DNA of 64,000 nt from Pseudomonadota bacterium (GTDB taxonomy: Bacteria > Myxococcota_A > UBA796 > CAJQPC01). The notes beneath the pieces were generated by a model. It worked only from the letters and a program-made list of their open reading frames with translations. It had not been told where the DNA came from and ran no database searches. The translations under genes and the position numbers were made by a program. The stretch lies in NCBI GenBank assembly GCA_024228935.1, contig JAAESX010000158.1, forward strand, positions 1 through 64,000. Reading direction: 5' to 3'. This document shows positions 44,371 to 52,340 of this stretch, piece by piece. Position 1 is the first letter of the stretch. Each line of letters begins with the position of its first letter.

Positions 44371-46128
44371 CTACCCCGCGGGGAGTCCCAGCACGTACCG
44401 GTCGTCCGCTTCCTCGATGCGTCCGCCGTGCTCCTCGACCGCGTGGCTCGCGATCCAGTAGCCCATGCCCGACGCCAGCCAGTCGTCCGAGTCGCCTCGC
44501 GAGGGGCCCTCGAGCGTGAAGACGAGCTGCACCTCGTCGTCGACCCGCGAGCCCACCACCCGCAGCGTGGCGCCCGGAGCGAGGCGGGTCCGCAGCGAGG
44601 TCAGGAGCTGGGCGAGCGCCTGCCCCAGGAGCGCCGGATCACCGTCGACGAACAGGCCGTCCGCCATGCGGTGTTCCAGGTTCACGTCGGCCTGGTCGAA
44701 GCCGTGGCCGACGAGCGCAACGACCTCGCTGACCGTGCCCGTGAGGTTCAACCGCACGCGGGTCCCGCCGCCCTGGGCCGTCAGCCGCTGGAGCGCCTGG
44801 ACCACGTCGCGGCAGCGCAGGGCCTGCTCCTCGATGCTCGCCAGCATCATGTCGTCGGGCGCGCGTGCCTTGGCCAGCTGCGCCATCCCGAGGATGCCCG
44901 CCAGGGGGTTGTTGAGCTCGTGGGCGAGTCCGGCGCCCATCTGCGCGACCGCAGCGAGCCGCGAGGACTGAACCAGTCGTCCCTGGGACTCCTCGAGCAA
45001 CCGGGTCCGCTCCTCGACGCGCTCCTGGAGTTCGGCGTTCCAGGCCTCGATCTCGGCGTTCTTCGCGGCGATGGTGTCGGCCTGTTCGGCCAGGCGTCCA
45101 CTGGTCTCGTTGAACACGCGAGCCAGATCCCCGATCTCGGCAGGCTCCTGGCCCCCGAGGTCCACGTCCGGGTACTCGCCCTGACCGAGGCGCTGGGCGG
45201 CCTCGCGGAGCTTCACGACCGGCTGGGCGATCTGCCGGGCGGCCACGCCCCCCGTCGCAGCCACGAGCACGATGGCGAGCAGGTACACGAAGTAGCTGCG
45301 GTCCCGGATGGCATCGCCAGCGCGAGTGGCCTGCGCCTCGGGAACGGCCACGACCGCCGCCCACTCGGTGCCCGCGACCGACGAGAACGCCGCCAGGACG
45401 GGCTCTCCAGCGCTGGCGTAGCGCAGGTCGCCCTCCAGATCGCCCACGAACGCATCGGCCAGGCTGGCGTCGACCAGCTCCAGGCCGTCCCCGATCAAGA
45501 GGCCCGCCGACCGGTCCACCAGGACGGCCGCGCCACCGGGCACCGCCTGCGAGGCCAGGTGCTCCTCGATCACCGCCAGCGAGACCTCGAGGCCGACGAC
45601 GACTGCGCCCTCGCGCGAACCCACGGCCATCGGGACCACCAGGGCGCCCTCGGGATCCGGTCGGTAGATGCGCCCGAGCGCGGCCCCGGATGCCAGGGCC
45701 TCGGTCAACGGAAGCTCGGCCCGCAGCAGGCTCGCGCGCTCCTCGTCCACGGCCAGGTGCTGCTCCAGATCGGGCGGGAGCTCGGTGAGGAACGTCGGGC
45801 GCGTCAGCTCGGTCCCCTCGCCGTCCACGGTCACGACGACGTTCACCGCGTCGAACTGCTGGTACAGCACGCGCTGCAGGGCCTCGCGGCGCTCGGTGTC
45901 GAGGGTCTCGACGTCCCAGACCGCCACAGCCAGCCGGGCGGTCCGTTCCAGGTCGCCGATCCAGGTTCCGGCGAACACCGCGAGCCCGGACGCCTGCCGC
46001 GCATAGAGCTGACGAGACTGCTCGACGTTGTGGTCCCGCGCGAGGCGGCTCGTCATGTACCCGGTGACGACCAGCGGGAGGAGCGTGACGACGCCGATCA
46101 CGAGGATCAGCCGCGACCGAAGCCTCAC
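44371..46128 (-). CDS. Membrane sensor histidine kinase with degenerate ATPase domain
   Basis: 585 residues. Helix 1 (LILVIGVVTLLPLVVTGY), a periplasmic Cache-like sensor (about 35-275), helix 2 (YFVYLLAIVLVAATGGVAA), HAMP (about 298-350), coiled coil, then HisKA with His403 in GLAHELNNPLAGILGMAQL. The ATPase region (about 495-585) keeps the fold but lacks the N-box Asn (LGQALAQLLTSLRT), has TLEGPSRGDS where D-x-GPG is expected, and has GMGYWIAS for the G2 box. It likely cannot bind ATP normally and may serve as a signalling partner phosphorylated in trans by the intact kinase upstream, whose stop overlaps its GTG start by four bases. Confidence 0.85.
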   Translation of the reverse strand: MRLRSRLILVIGVVTLLPLVVTGYMTSRLARDHNVEQSRQLYARQASGLAVFAGTWIGDLERTARLAVAVWDVETLDTERREALQRVLYQQFDAVNVVVTVDGEGTELTRPTFLTELPPDLEQHLAVDEERASLLRAELPLTEALASGAALGRIYRPDPEGALVVPMAVGSREGAVVVGLEVSLAVIEEHLASQAVPGGAAVLVDRSAGLLIGDGLELVDASLADAFVGDLEGDLRYASAGEPVLAAFSSVAGTEWAAVVAVPEAQATRAGDAIRDRSYFVYLLAIVLVAATGGVAARQIAQPVVKLREAAQRLGQGEYPDVDLGGQEPAEIGDLARVFNETSGRLAEQADTIAAKNAEIEAWNAELQERVEERTRLLEESQGRLVQSSRLAAVAQMGAGLAHELNNPLAGILGMAQLAKARAPDDMMLASIEEQALRCRDVVQALQRLTAQGGGTRVRLNLTGTVSEVVALVGHGFDQADVNLEHRMADGLFVDGDPALLGQALAQLLTSLRTRLAPGATLRVVGSRVDDEVQLVFTLEGPSRGDSDDWLASGMGYWIASHAVEEHGGRIEEADDRYVLGLPAG

Positions 46129-47297
46129 GTGTTCGCGGGGAAGCTCATCGAGAACGCGGTGCCGGCTCCCTCGATCGACTCGACCTGGATCGTGCCTCGG
46201 TACTTCGTCACGATCCGGTAGACGATGTTGAGGCCCAGGCCGGTGCCCTTTCCGGGCGCCTTGGTCGTGTAGAACGGGTCGAAGACGAGGCCCTGCTTGT
46301 CCGCAGGGATGCCCGGTCCGTTGTCCACCACGCGGATCCAGACGGCGTCGTCGTCGGAGCCCGCGGTGACCGTCACGCGACCTCCCTCGCCCGGATGGTG
46401 CGCGGCCGTGGCCTCGACCGCGTTCTTCACCAGGTTCACGAAGACCTGCTGGACCTCGTTGGTGCGGGCGTTCAGGTAGACCGCCGGCGGGACGTCGGAG
46501 CGGATCTCGACGCCCCCGAGCTCGCTGCTGCGCTCGACGAGCCGGATGGCGTCGTCGACGGTCTTGGAGAGCTCGACCGTGGTGAGGTACTCGGCGGAGC
46601 TCGCTCGCGAGTAGCTGGACAGCTCGACGACGATGTCGCGGATGGTGCGGCTGTACTCGACGATCTCGGACGCGTAGTCGTGGCAGAGCCGCGTCTCGTC
46701 CTCCTCGACGATGGCCTCGGCCAGCCCCATGATCCCGAAGAGCGGCGAGCTGATCTCGTGCGCGATGCCGGCCGCCAGGGTGCCGATGCCAGCCAGCTTC
46801 TCGGACTGGATGAGCTCGGCCTGGAGCTTGCGCGCCTCGCTCAGCGCCGAAGCGAGCTCGCAGTTCTTCCGCTCGAGATCGTTCACCAGGCGCCGGTTCT
46901 CGAGGCGGATGTCCTGCTTCTCGCTCGCCCGCTGGACCTTCTTCTTGATCTCGAAGACGTTGTTCAGCGGCTTCAGCACGTAGTCGAACGCGTCGAGCTC
47001 GAGCGCCGTGAGCGCCGTGTCGAGCGAGGCGTAGCCCGTGACGATGATGACCTCGGCGAACTCGTTGACCTCCTTGGCGAGCTTCAACAGCTCGAGGCCG
47101 TTGATGTCCGGGAGGTTCTTGTCCGTGAGGAGCAGGTCGACGCCCTCGGTCCGCATGACGCCCATCGCGGACTTGCCGTTCGCGCACGTCGTCACCCGGT
47201 ACGGACCGTCCTCGAAGACCGCGTGCAGGATCTGCACGATGACCGGCTCGTCGTCGACGATGACGAGGTGCTTCTTCTGTGGCGCGGGGCTCGACAT
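46125..47297 (-). CDS. REC-histidine kinase (receiver at N-terminus)
   Basis: 390 residues, soluble. An N-terminal receiver domain with Asp15/Asp16, phosphoacceptor Asp59 in LLLTDKNLP, and Lys109. A coiled coil follows, then HisKA with His180 in GIAHEISSPLFGIMGLAEA, and a complete HATPase (NLVKNAVEATAAHH, DNGPGIP, FDPFYTTK, GKGTGLGLNIV). The reversed order (REC first) is typical of myxobacterial atypical kinases controlled by phosphorylation of their receiver. It heads the eight-gene minus-strand array and is translationally coupled to the degenerate membrane sensor downstream. ATG 47297. Confidence 0.93.
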   Translation of the reverse strand: MSSPAPQKKHLVIVDDEPVIVQILHAVFEDGPYRVTTCANGKSAMGVMRTEGVDLLLTDKNLPDINGLELLKLAKEVNEFAEVIIVTGYASLDTALTALELDAFDYVLKPLNNVFEIKKKVQRASEKQDIRLENRRLVNDLERKNCELASALSEARKLQAELIQSEKLAGIGTLAAGIAHEISSPLFGIMGLAEAIVEEDETRLCHDYASEIVEYSRTIRDIVVELSSYSRASSAEYLTTVELSKTVDDAIRLVERSSELGGVEIRSDVPPAVYLNARTNEVQQVFVNLVKNAVEATAAHHPGEGGRVTVTAGSDDDAVWIRVVDNGPGIPADKQGLVFDPFYTTKAPGKGTGLGLNIVYRIVTKYRGTIQVESIEGAGTAFSMSFPANT

Positions 47298-47354
47298 GGA
47301 CGGCGGACGTTAGCACGCATCCAATGCCCTCAAGTCCTGGGCACGGGGCCCGAT

Positions 47355-47383
47355 TTGAGCCCCGTCACGGCCCGGGGTATGGT
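47355..47383 (+). promoter_or_regulatory. Candidate promoter for the repeat lipoprotein and gmd
   Basis: TTGAGC at 47355-47360 and TATGGT at 47378-47383, 17 bases apart, in the 122-nt divergent gap. The start would be near 47390, 30 nt before the lipoprotein ATG. Confidence 0.5.
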
Positions 47384-47419
47384 TGGTGAACAGCCGGAAC
47401 GCCGGCAGCAGGAGCTCAC

Positions 47420-47983
47420 ATGCGGATGGTTGCGGCGGCGGCGCTGGCGGTACTGGTCGGTTGCGCCGGCAGCAAGAAGGACGAGAGCGTCAACCCGGAG
47501 GACTTGCGCCCGTATGTGGAGCGTCCCACCGAGGATGGCCTGACACTCGTCGAGATCGATCTGAACTCGGACGGGCGCGCGGACGTCTACAACTACTACC
47601 GCGAGCGCTCCCAGGCCTCGCGGCTCCTCGTCAAGCGCGAGGTGGACCTCAACTGGGACAGCAAGATCGATGTCGTCAGCTTCTACGACGACACCGGCAC
47701 GCTGATCCGTGAGGAGATGGACGGCGACTTCGACGGCCAGGTCGAGTGGGTGGACCACTACCAGGGCGGTCGCCGCGTCATGAGCGAGGTCGACACCGAG
47801 TTCGACGGTCAGTACGACCTCTACAAGTTCTACGAGAACGACTCGGTGCGCCGCAAGGAGCGGGACACCGATGGGGACGGCAAGATCGACTACTGGGAGT
47901 ACTTCGGCGACGACGGCATGATCGTCAAGACGGGCCGAGACCTGGACGGCGACGGCCAGATGGACGTCCGCGACGATCTGTAG
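47420..47983 (+). CDS. Lipoprotein with tandem DxDxDG repeats
   Basis: 187 residues. Signal peptide MRMVAAAALAVLVGC with lipobox at Cys15. From residue 45 to the end, units of about 24-29 residues begin near 45, 74, 99, 123 and 147, with a partial one near 173. Each reads (E/R)-x-D-x-(D/N)-x-D-(G/S)-x-x-D/E followed by an aromatic pair such as FY or YF. The acidic loops resemble calcium-binding EF-hand or thrombospondin type 3 loops. Likely a calcium-stabilised surface rod. ATG 47420 has AGGAG nearby. gmd begins directly after its stop. Confidence 0.82.
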   Translation: MRMVAAAALAVLVGCAGSKKDESVNPEDLRPYVERPTEDGLTLVEIDLNSDGRADVYNYYRERSQASRLLVKREVDLNWDSKIDVVSFYDDTGTLIREEMDGDFDGQVEWVDHYQGGRRVMSEVDTEFDGQYDLYKFYENDSVRRKERDTDGDGKIDYWEYFGDDGMIVKTGRDLDGDGQMDVRDDL

Positions 47984-48946
47984 GTGACGACCGCCCTCGT
48001 CACCGGCATCTCCGGACAGGACGGCTCCTACCTCGCCGAGCAGCTGCTCTCCCAAGGCGTCCGCGTCGTGGGCGTGCATCGGCGCCTGTCCGCGGAGAAC
48101 TTCTGGCGCATCGAGCACGTGCTCGACCGCGTCGACCTCCGCTACGCCGATCTGCACGATCTGGGCTCGCTCTACGACCTGGTCGAGGAGTACCGGCCCG
48201 ACGAGATCTACAACCTCGCGGCGCAGTCGTTCGTCCCCACCTCGTGGAGTCAGCCCATCCTGACGGCCGAGGCGACGGGGCTCGGGCCGATTCGACTCCT
48301 CGAGGCGGTGCGGCGGGTGCACCCGAAGGCCCGCGTCTACCAGGCGTCGAGCTCCGAGATGTTCGGCAACTCGCTCGACGGCGACGGCTCGCTGAACGAG
48401 CGCTCGCGGTTCGCCCCCGCCTCGCCCTACGCCTGCGCGAAGCTGTACGCGCACCACATGGTGGCGAACTACCGCAAGGCGTACGGCCTGTTCGTGGTGA
48501 GCGGCATCCTGTTCAACCACGAGTCGCCTCGCCGCGGCCTGGAGTTCGTGACGCGGAAGGTCGCCAACGGCGTCGCCAAGGTCCACCTCGGCCTCACGGA
48601 GAGCCTGACTCTTGGCGCCCTATCGCCCCGTCGTGACTGGGGTTTTGCTGGCGACTACACGCGAGCGATGCAGGCCATGCTGCGGGCGTCGTCACCTCAG
48701 GACTACGTCGTCGCCACGGGCGTGGACCACTCGGTGGAGGATCTCGTGCGCATCGCCTTCGCGGTGGTCGACCGGGACTGGCGAGACCACGTCGAGCACA
48801 GCGAGAGCCTGATGCGGAAGAACGAGGTCGTGCGGCTTCGCGGCGACGCCTCGCGGGCCCGAGACGAGCTGGGTTGGACGCCCGAGGTCGACTTCTCGGG
48901 CCTGGTGCGCCGGATGGTCGAGGCCGAGCTCGAGCGGCTGGGATGA
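47984..48946 (+). CDS. gmd: GDP-mannose 4,6-dehydratase
   Basis: 320 residues. It converts GDP-mannose to GDP-4-keto-6-deoxymannose, the branch point for GDP-fucose, GDP-rhamnose and related sugars. NAD(P)-binding GISGQDGSYLAE at the N-terminus, YNLAAQSFVPTSW, QASSSEMFG with the catalytic Ser, and YACAK with the Tyr-x3-Lys pair are family signatures. Slightly shorter than E. coli Gmd. GTG 47984 abuts the lipoprotein stop. It overlaps the reductase gene by four bases, and manC (GDP-mannose supply) lies 1.2 kb away on the other strand. Confidence 0.93.
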   Translation: MTTALVTGISGQDGSYLAEQLLSQGVRVVGVHRRLSAENFWRIEHVLDRVDLRYADLHDLGSLYDLVEEYRPDEIYNLAAQSFVPTSWSQPILTAEATGLGPIRLLEAVRRVHPKARVYQASSSEMFGNSLDGDGSLNERSRFAPASPYACAKLYAHHMVANYRKAYGLFVVSGILFNHESPRRGLEFVTRKVANGVAKVHLGLTESLTLGALSPRRDWGFAGDYTRAMQAMLRASSPQDYVVATGVDHSVEDLVRIAFAVVDRDWRDHVEHSESLMRKNEVVRLRGDASRARDELGWTPEVDFSGLVRRMVEAELERLG

Positions 48947-49728
48947 CCCTCGTCACGGGCGGCTCGGGCTTCCTGGGCCGCTGGCTCGTACCGCTGTTGA
49001 GCTGCGAGGCGCCGTCACGGGCCGAGCTGGACATCACCTCGCGCGGCGACTGGCTGCAGTTCGCCGGAGCCGAGCGCGTCCTCCACCTGGCCGCCCAGAC
49101 CTCCCCTCGCCTCGCCGAGAGCGACCCGGCCACCACGATGGCGCAGAACGTCCAGGCCGTTCGGTACATGAGCGAGGTCCTGCCCCAGGCGCGCGTCGTC
49201 CACGTCAGCACGTGCCACGTCTACGGGATCCCCGAGCGGCTGCCCATCGACGAGGCCAACCTGCTGCGGCCGCGGGGCGTCTACGCCAGCTCGAAGGCCA
49301 CGGCCGAGCGCCTGCTCCCCCGCGCGATCATCGCCCGGCCGTTCAACCTGACGGGACCGGGCCAGTCGACCGAGTTCGCCCCTGCGGACTGGGCAGCCCA
49401 GGGCAAGGCCGGAGAGACCCACATCGCCTGTGGCGACGTGTCGCTGGTGCGCGACTACCTGGACGTGCGCGACGCCGCTGCCGGTCTCGTGACCCTTCTG
49501 GAGCGCGGCGTGCCGGGCGAGGCCTACAACCTGTGCCGCGGCGAGGGCGTCACGCTGGAGTGGATCCTGCGGACGGCCAGTGGCGGCGAGCCCGCACCAA
49601 GGCAGGAACGGCGCCGAGCGCACGACGTGCCGGTACTGGTCGGCGACCCCGCCCGAGCCCAGGCCCTGGGTTGGTCACCACGGATCACCCTCGAGCGCAG
49701 CCTGACGGATCTGCGCGAGAGCGTCTGA
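48943..49728 (+). CDS. NAD-dependent sugar reductase, probable GDP-4-keto-6-deoxymannose reductase
   Basis: 261 residues of the extended short-chain dehydrogenase fold. GGSGFLG nucleotide loop, VLHLAAQTSP, catalytic-type VHVSTCHVYG and YASSK. Placed after gmd with an ATGA overlap, it most likely reduces the keto-sugar made by Gmd, giving GDP-D-rhamnose (RMD-type) or a related 6-deoxyhexose. A GDP-fucose synthase would usually be longer and is less likely. No glycosyltransferase gene is next to it. Confidence 0.82.
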   Translation: MTLVTGGSGFLGRWLVPLLSCEAPSRAELDITSRGDWLQFAGAERVLHLAAQTSPRLAESDPATTMAQNVQAVRYMSEVLPQARVVHVSTCHVYGIPERLPIDEANLLRPRGVYASSKATAERLLPRAIIARPFNLTGPGQSTEFAPADWAAQGKAGETHIACGDVSLVRDYLDVRDAAAGLVTLLERGVPGEAYNLCRGEGVTLEWILRTASGGEPAPRQERRRAHDVPVLVGDPARAQALGWSPRITLERSLTDLRESV

Positions 49729-49729
49729 G

Positions 49730-50107
49730 CTACTCGCGCGCGTCGATCTCGCGCGTGTGGGTCGGCGTGTTCTCCCCAGCGGCGAACCACTCGATGGAGA
49801 ACTCGGCGGCCCGCTCGGGGTCGGCGAACACGACCGGCGAGTAGCAGTAGTCGGGATCCCCGCCCTCGGCGCTGGTCCACGCCTCGTAGACCGCGATGGT
49901 GTTGCCCTCGGCGATGATGTCCGGGTCGAAGACGGCGTCCTCGGGCTGGTACACACCGACACGCTGGACGACGATGCGACTGCCGTCCATGGAGACCACG
50001 AGGCTCGGGTCCTCGGGGTTGTCGAAGTCCCAGTTCTCGCAGGCCGGAGAGTCGGTCGAGAGCGTGACGGTGCCGGCACCGCAGGCCATGAGCGCGAGCG
50101 CAATCAT
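49730..50107 (-). CDS. Small lipoprotein, unknown function
   Basis: 125 residues. A very short signal MIALALMAC with lipobox; the mature protein is beta-rich (SLVVSMDGSRIVVQRVGVY) and acidic. Two further Cys residues (ACENW, DYCYS) may pair. ATG 50107 has AGGAG eight bases upstream. It follows manC by 37 nt on the same strand and ends one base after the sugar reductase stop on the opposite strand. No family recognised. Confidence 0.75.
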   Translation of the reverse strand: MIALALMACGAGTVTLSTDSPACENWDFDNPEDPSLVVSMDGSRIVVQRVGVYQPEDAVFDPDIIAEGNTIAVYEAWTSAEGGDPDYCYSPVVFADPERAAEFSIEWFAAGENTPTHTREIDARE

Positions 50108-50144
50108 TGGTGGAGTCTCCTTTGTGGACGCCAGTGTAGCCGGC

Positions 50145-51209
50145 TCACAGGAACTCGCCGAGGTCACCGGCTTCAAGGGCCACGACGACCCGGCGAACGT
50201 CCTGGGCCCGGTCTTTCGGACAGATGAGCAGTGCGTCGCCGGTGTCCACCACGATCAGGCCGTCCACGCCCACGAGCGCGACCAGCTTGCCCGGCGCGTG
50301 CACCACGTTCCCCGAGGCGTCGACGGCGACCTGGTTGCCGACGAGCCCGCGTCCTCCGTCCTGGGGTGGCAGGTGCGGCTCGATCGCCGCCCAGCTCCCG
50401 ACGTCGGACCAGCCGAGCTGCGCGGGCACCGTCAGGACGTGAGGAGATCGCTCCATGATCCCGTAGTCGATGCTCGTGCTCTCCATCTGGGGGTAGAGCT
50501 CGGCGAGCCGGTGAGGGCTGTGCCGGAGCTCCTCGAGGAGGGCCCAGGAGCGAGGCAGGAACTGGCGAAACGCATCCCGCAGGGCGTCCGCCGTGAAGAC
50601 GAACATGCCGGCGTTCCACAGGTACCGGCCGTCGGCGACGTACCCGGCGGCCGTCACCTCGTCCGGCTTCTCGACGAACCTCTCGACCCGATGGAAGGCG
50701 TGGTCGCCGAAGGTGCCGAGCTCGCCCCCACAGCGCAGGTACCCGAACCCGGTCTCGGGACGGGTCGGCGTCAGCCCGATGGTCACGAGCGCGTTGGTCG
50801 ACCGAGCGGCCTTCGAGGCGCTGGCGAGGACCGCCAGGAGTTCGGGCTCGTCGTCGATGAGGTGATCGGACGGCAGCACGGCGACCACCGGAGCCTTGCC
50901 CTGGTGGGCGATCTCCATGCAGCCCCAGGCGATGGCCGGCGCGGTGTTCCGACCGACCGGCTCGACGAGGACGTTGTCGACCGCCAGCTCCGGCAGCTGC
51001 TCACGGATGGCCGGCGCCATCTCGGCGCTCGTGACGATGACGATCCGCTCGGGCGGAATCAGGGGGCGGATGCGATCGACGGTCTGCTGGATCAGCGTGC
51101 GGCCGCCGTCCAGGCTCATGCACTGCTTGGGCAGCGCGCGACGGGAGCGCGGCCAGAACCGTGTCCCTCGGCCTCCCGCGATGATGAGTCCCCACAGCTC
51201 GCCTGCCAT
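50145..51209 (-). CDS. manC: Mannose-1-phosphate guanylyltransferase
   Basis: 354 residues: the nucleotidyltransferase domain alone, without the isomerase half found in bifunctional ManC. It makes GDP-mannose from GTP and mannose-1-phosphate. Signature GGRGTRFWPRSRRALPKQ at the N-terminus, then LVEPVGRNTAPAIAWG, FVEKPD and WNAGMFVFTADAL. It would feed Gmd, encoded nearby on the other strand. Its start overlaps the trmL stop by one base. Confidence 0.95.
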   Translation of the reverse strand: MAGELWGLIIAGGRGTRFWPRSRRALPKQCMSLDGGRTLIQQTVDRIRPLIPPERIVIVTSAEMAPAIREQLPELAVDNVLVEPVGRNTAPAIAWGCMEIAHQGKAPVVAVLPSDHLIDDEPELLAVLASASKAARSTNALVTIGLTPTRPETGFGYLRCGGELGTFGDHAFHRVERFVEKPDEVTAAGYVADGRYLWNAGMFVFTADALRDAFRQFLPRSWALLEELRHSPHRLAELYPQMESTSIDYGIMERSPHVLTVPAQLGWSDVGSWAAIEPHLPPQDGGRGLVGNQVAVDASGNVVHAPGKLVALVGVDGLIVVDTGDALLICPKDRAQDVRRVVVALEAGDLGEFL

Positions 51210-51661
51210 CAGAACACCTCGGGATGCAGCTGCCGCGCGGCTTCGTACGCGACGACCGCGACCGCGTTGCTCAGGTTCAGCGAGCGCACGGGGCCGGTCA
51301 TGGGCACATGGTAGGCCCCTCGCTCAGCGATCAGCTCGTCGGGCAGACCGACCGACTCGCGGCCGAAGAGCAGGACATCGTCGTCGGCGAAGGTGCAGCG
51401 CGTGAACGGGGCCTCCCCGGCGGCCGAGAACAGGTGCACGCGGCGGTCCCCCAGCCAGGACCAGAACGCCTCGAGGTCGGCGTGCTCGACGACATCGACG
51501 TGCCGCCAGTGGTCGATGCCACCCCGGCGCACGGCCTTCTCGTCCGTCTGGAAGCCCAGCGGGTGGATCAGGTGGAGCCTGGCGCTGAGTCCGACGACGA
51601 GCCGCCCGATGTTGCCGGTGTTCCCGGGGATCTCGGGGTTCAGGAGCGCGATGTGGAGCAC
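51209..51661 (-). CDS. trmL: tRNA (cytidine(34)-2'-O)-methyltransferase
   Basis: 150 residues, minimal SPOUT methyltransferase. NPEIPGNTGNIGR, then LLFGRESVGLP, then MTGPVRSLNLSNAVAVVAYEA form the trefoil-knot SAM site. It methylates the wobble base of leucine tRNAs. GTG 51661 lies three bases after grpE ends; manC starts in its stop (TGATG). The order grpE-trmL-manC-lipoprotein is read as one operon. Confidence 0.93.
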   Translation of the reverse strand: MLHIALLNPEIPGNTGNIGRLVVGLSARLHLIHPLGFQTDEKAVRRGGIDHWRHVDVVEHADLEAFWSWLGDRRVHLFSAAGEAPFTRCTFADDDVLLFGRESVGLPDELIAERGAYHVPMTGPVRSLNLSNAVAVVAYEAARQLHPEVF

Positions 51662-51664
51662 GGC

Positions 51665-52294
51665 TCAGGCCTCGCCGGTGGTCTCCGGCGGCGTGTACTG
51701 GCCGACGATGACGCGCGCGGGGCGGATGGTCCGCGACCCGACCCGGTAGCCGTGGTCGAAGACCTGCACGACGCGGCCGTCCAGGTTGGCGTCCGTGACG
51801 GGCATCATCGTGAGCGCCTCGTGCACGTTCGTGTCGAACAGCTCGCCCTCGATGCCCAGCTCGGCGAGCCCCATGGACTCAAAGCCGTCCCGGAACGCCT
51901 TGTGCACCAGCTCGACGCCCTGCAGCAGGTTCGGGTCGACACCCGCACCCTGGAGCGCCTCGAGGCTTCGCTTCAGGTTCTCGAGCGGCTCGAACAGCTT
52001 GCTGACGACGTCGCCCTTGAGGATCTCCTCCTTCATCGCCTGCTGGCGCTCGAGGCGGACGCGGAAGGCCGCGAACTCCTCCTGGAGATCCTTGTAGGCC
52101 TTGGAGACGGTCCGCAGGCGGGCGCGCTCGGCCTCGAGATCGGCCTGCGCGAGCACCAGCGGGTCCTCATCGACCAGCTCCAGCCCGACCGTCTCGACGG
52201 TCTCGGCCGTCGGCTCGTCGGGCTCCAGGCCGCTCGGCGTGGACTCGTTGTCGATCGGCGCGTCGGCGCTTTCGTCGGTGCGGGTACCGGACAT
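51665..52294 (-). CDS. grpE: Co-chaperone GrpE
   Basis: 209 residues. An acidic, low-complexity N-terminus of about 50 residues, a long coiled-coil helix (LVLAQADLEAERARLRTVSKAYKDL), then FEPLENLKRSLEAL and the beta-domain ending VVQVFDHGYRVGSRTIRPARVIVG. It is the nucleotide exchange factor of DnaK and a thermosensor. No dnaK, dnaJ or hrcA lies in the window, so it is separated from its usual neighbours. ATG 52294. Confidence 0.93.
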   Translation of the reverse strand: MSGTRTDESADAPIDNESTPSGLEPDEPTAETVETVGLELVDEDPLVLAQADLEAERARLRTVSKAYKDLQEEFAAFRVRLERQQAMKEEILKGDVVSKLFEPLENLKRSLEALQGAGVDPNLLQGVELVHKAFRDGFESMGLAELGIEGELFDTNVHEALTMMPVTDANLDGRVVQVFDHGYRVGSRTIRPARVIVGQYTPPETTGEA

Positions 52295-52340
52295 GGCATG
52301 GCCTCCGAGCCGCAGATAACCGCCGGGAGGAGGACTCGGA

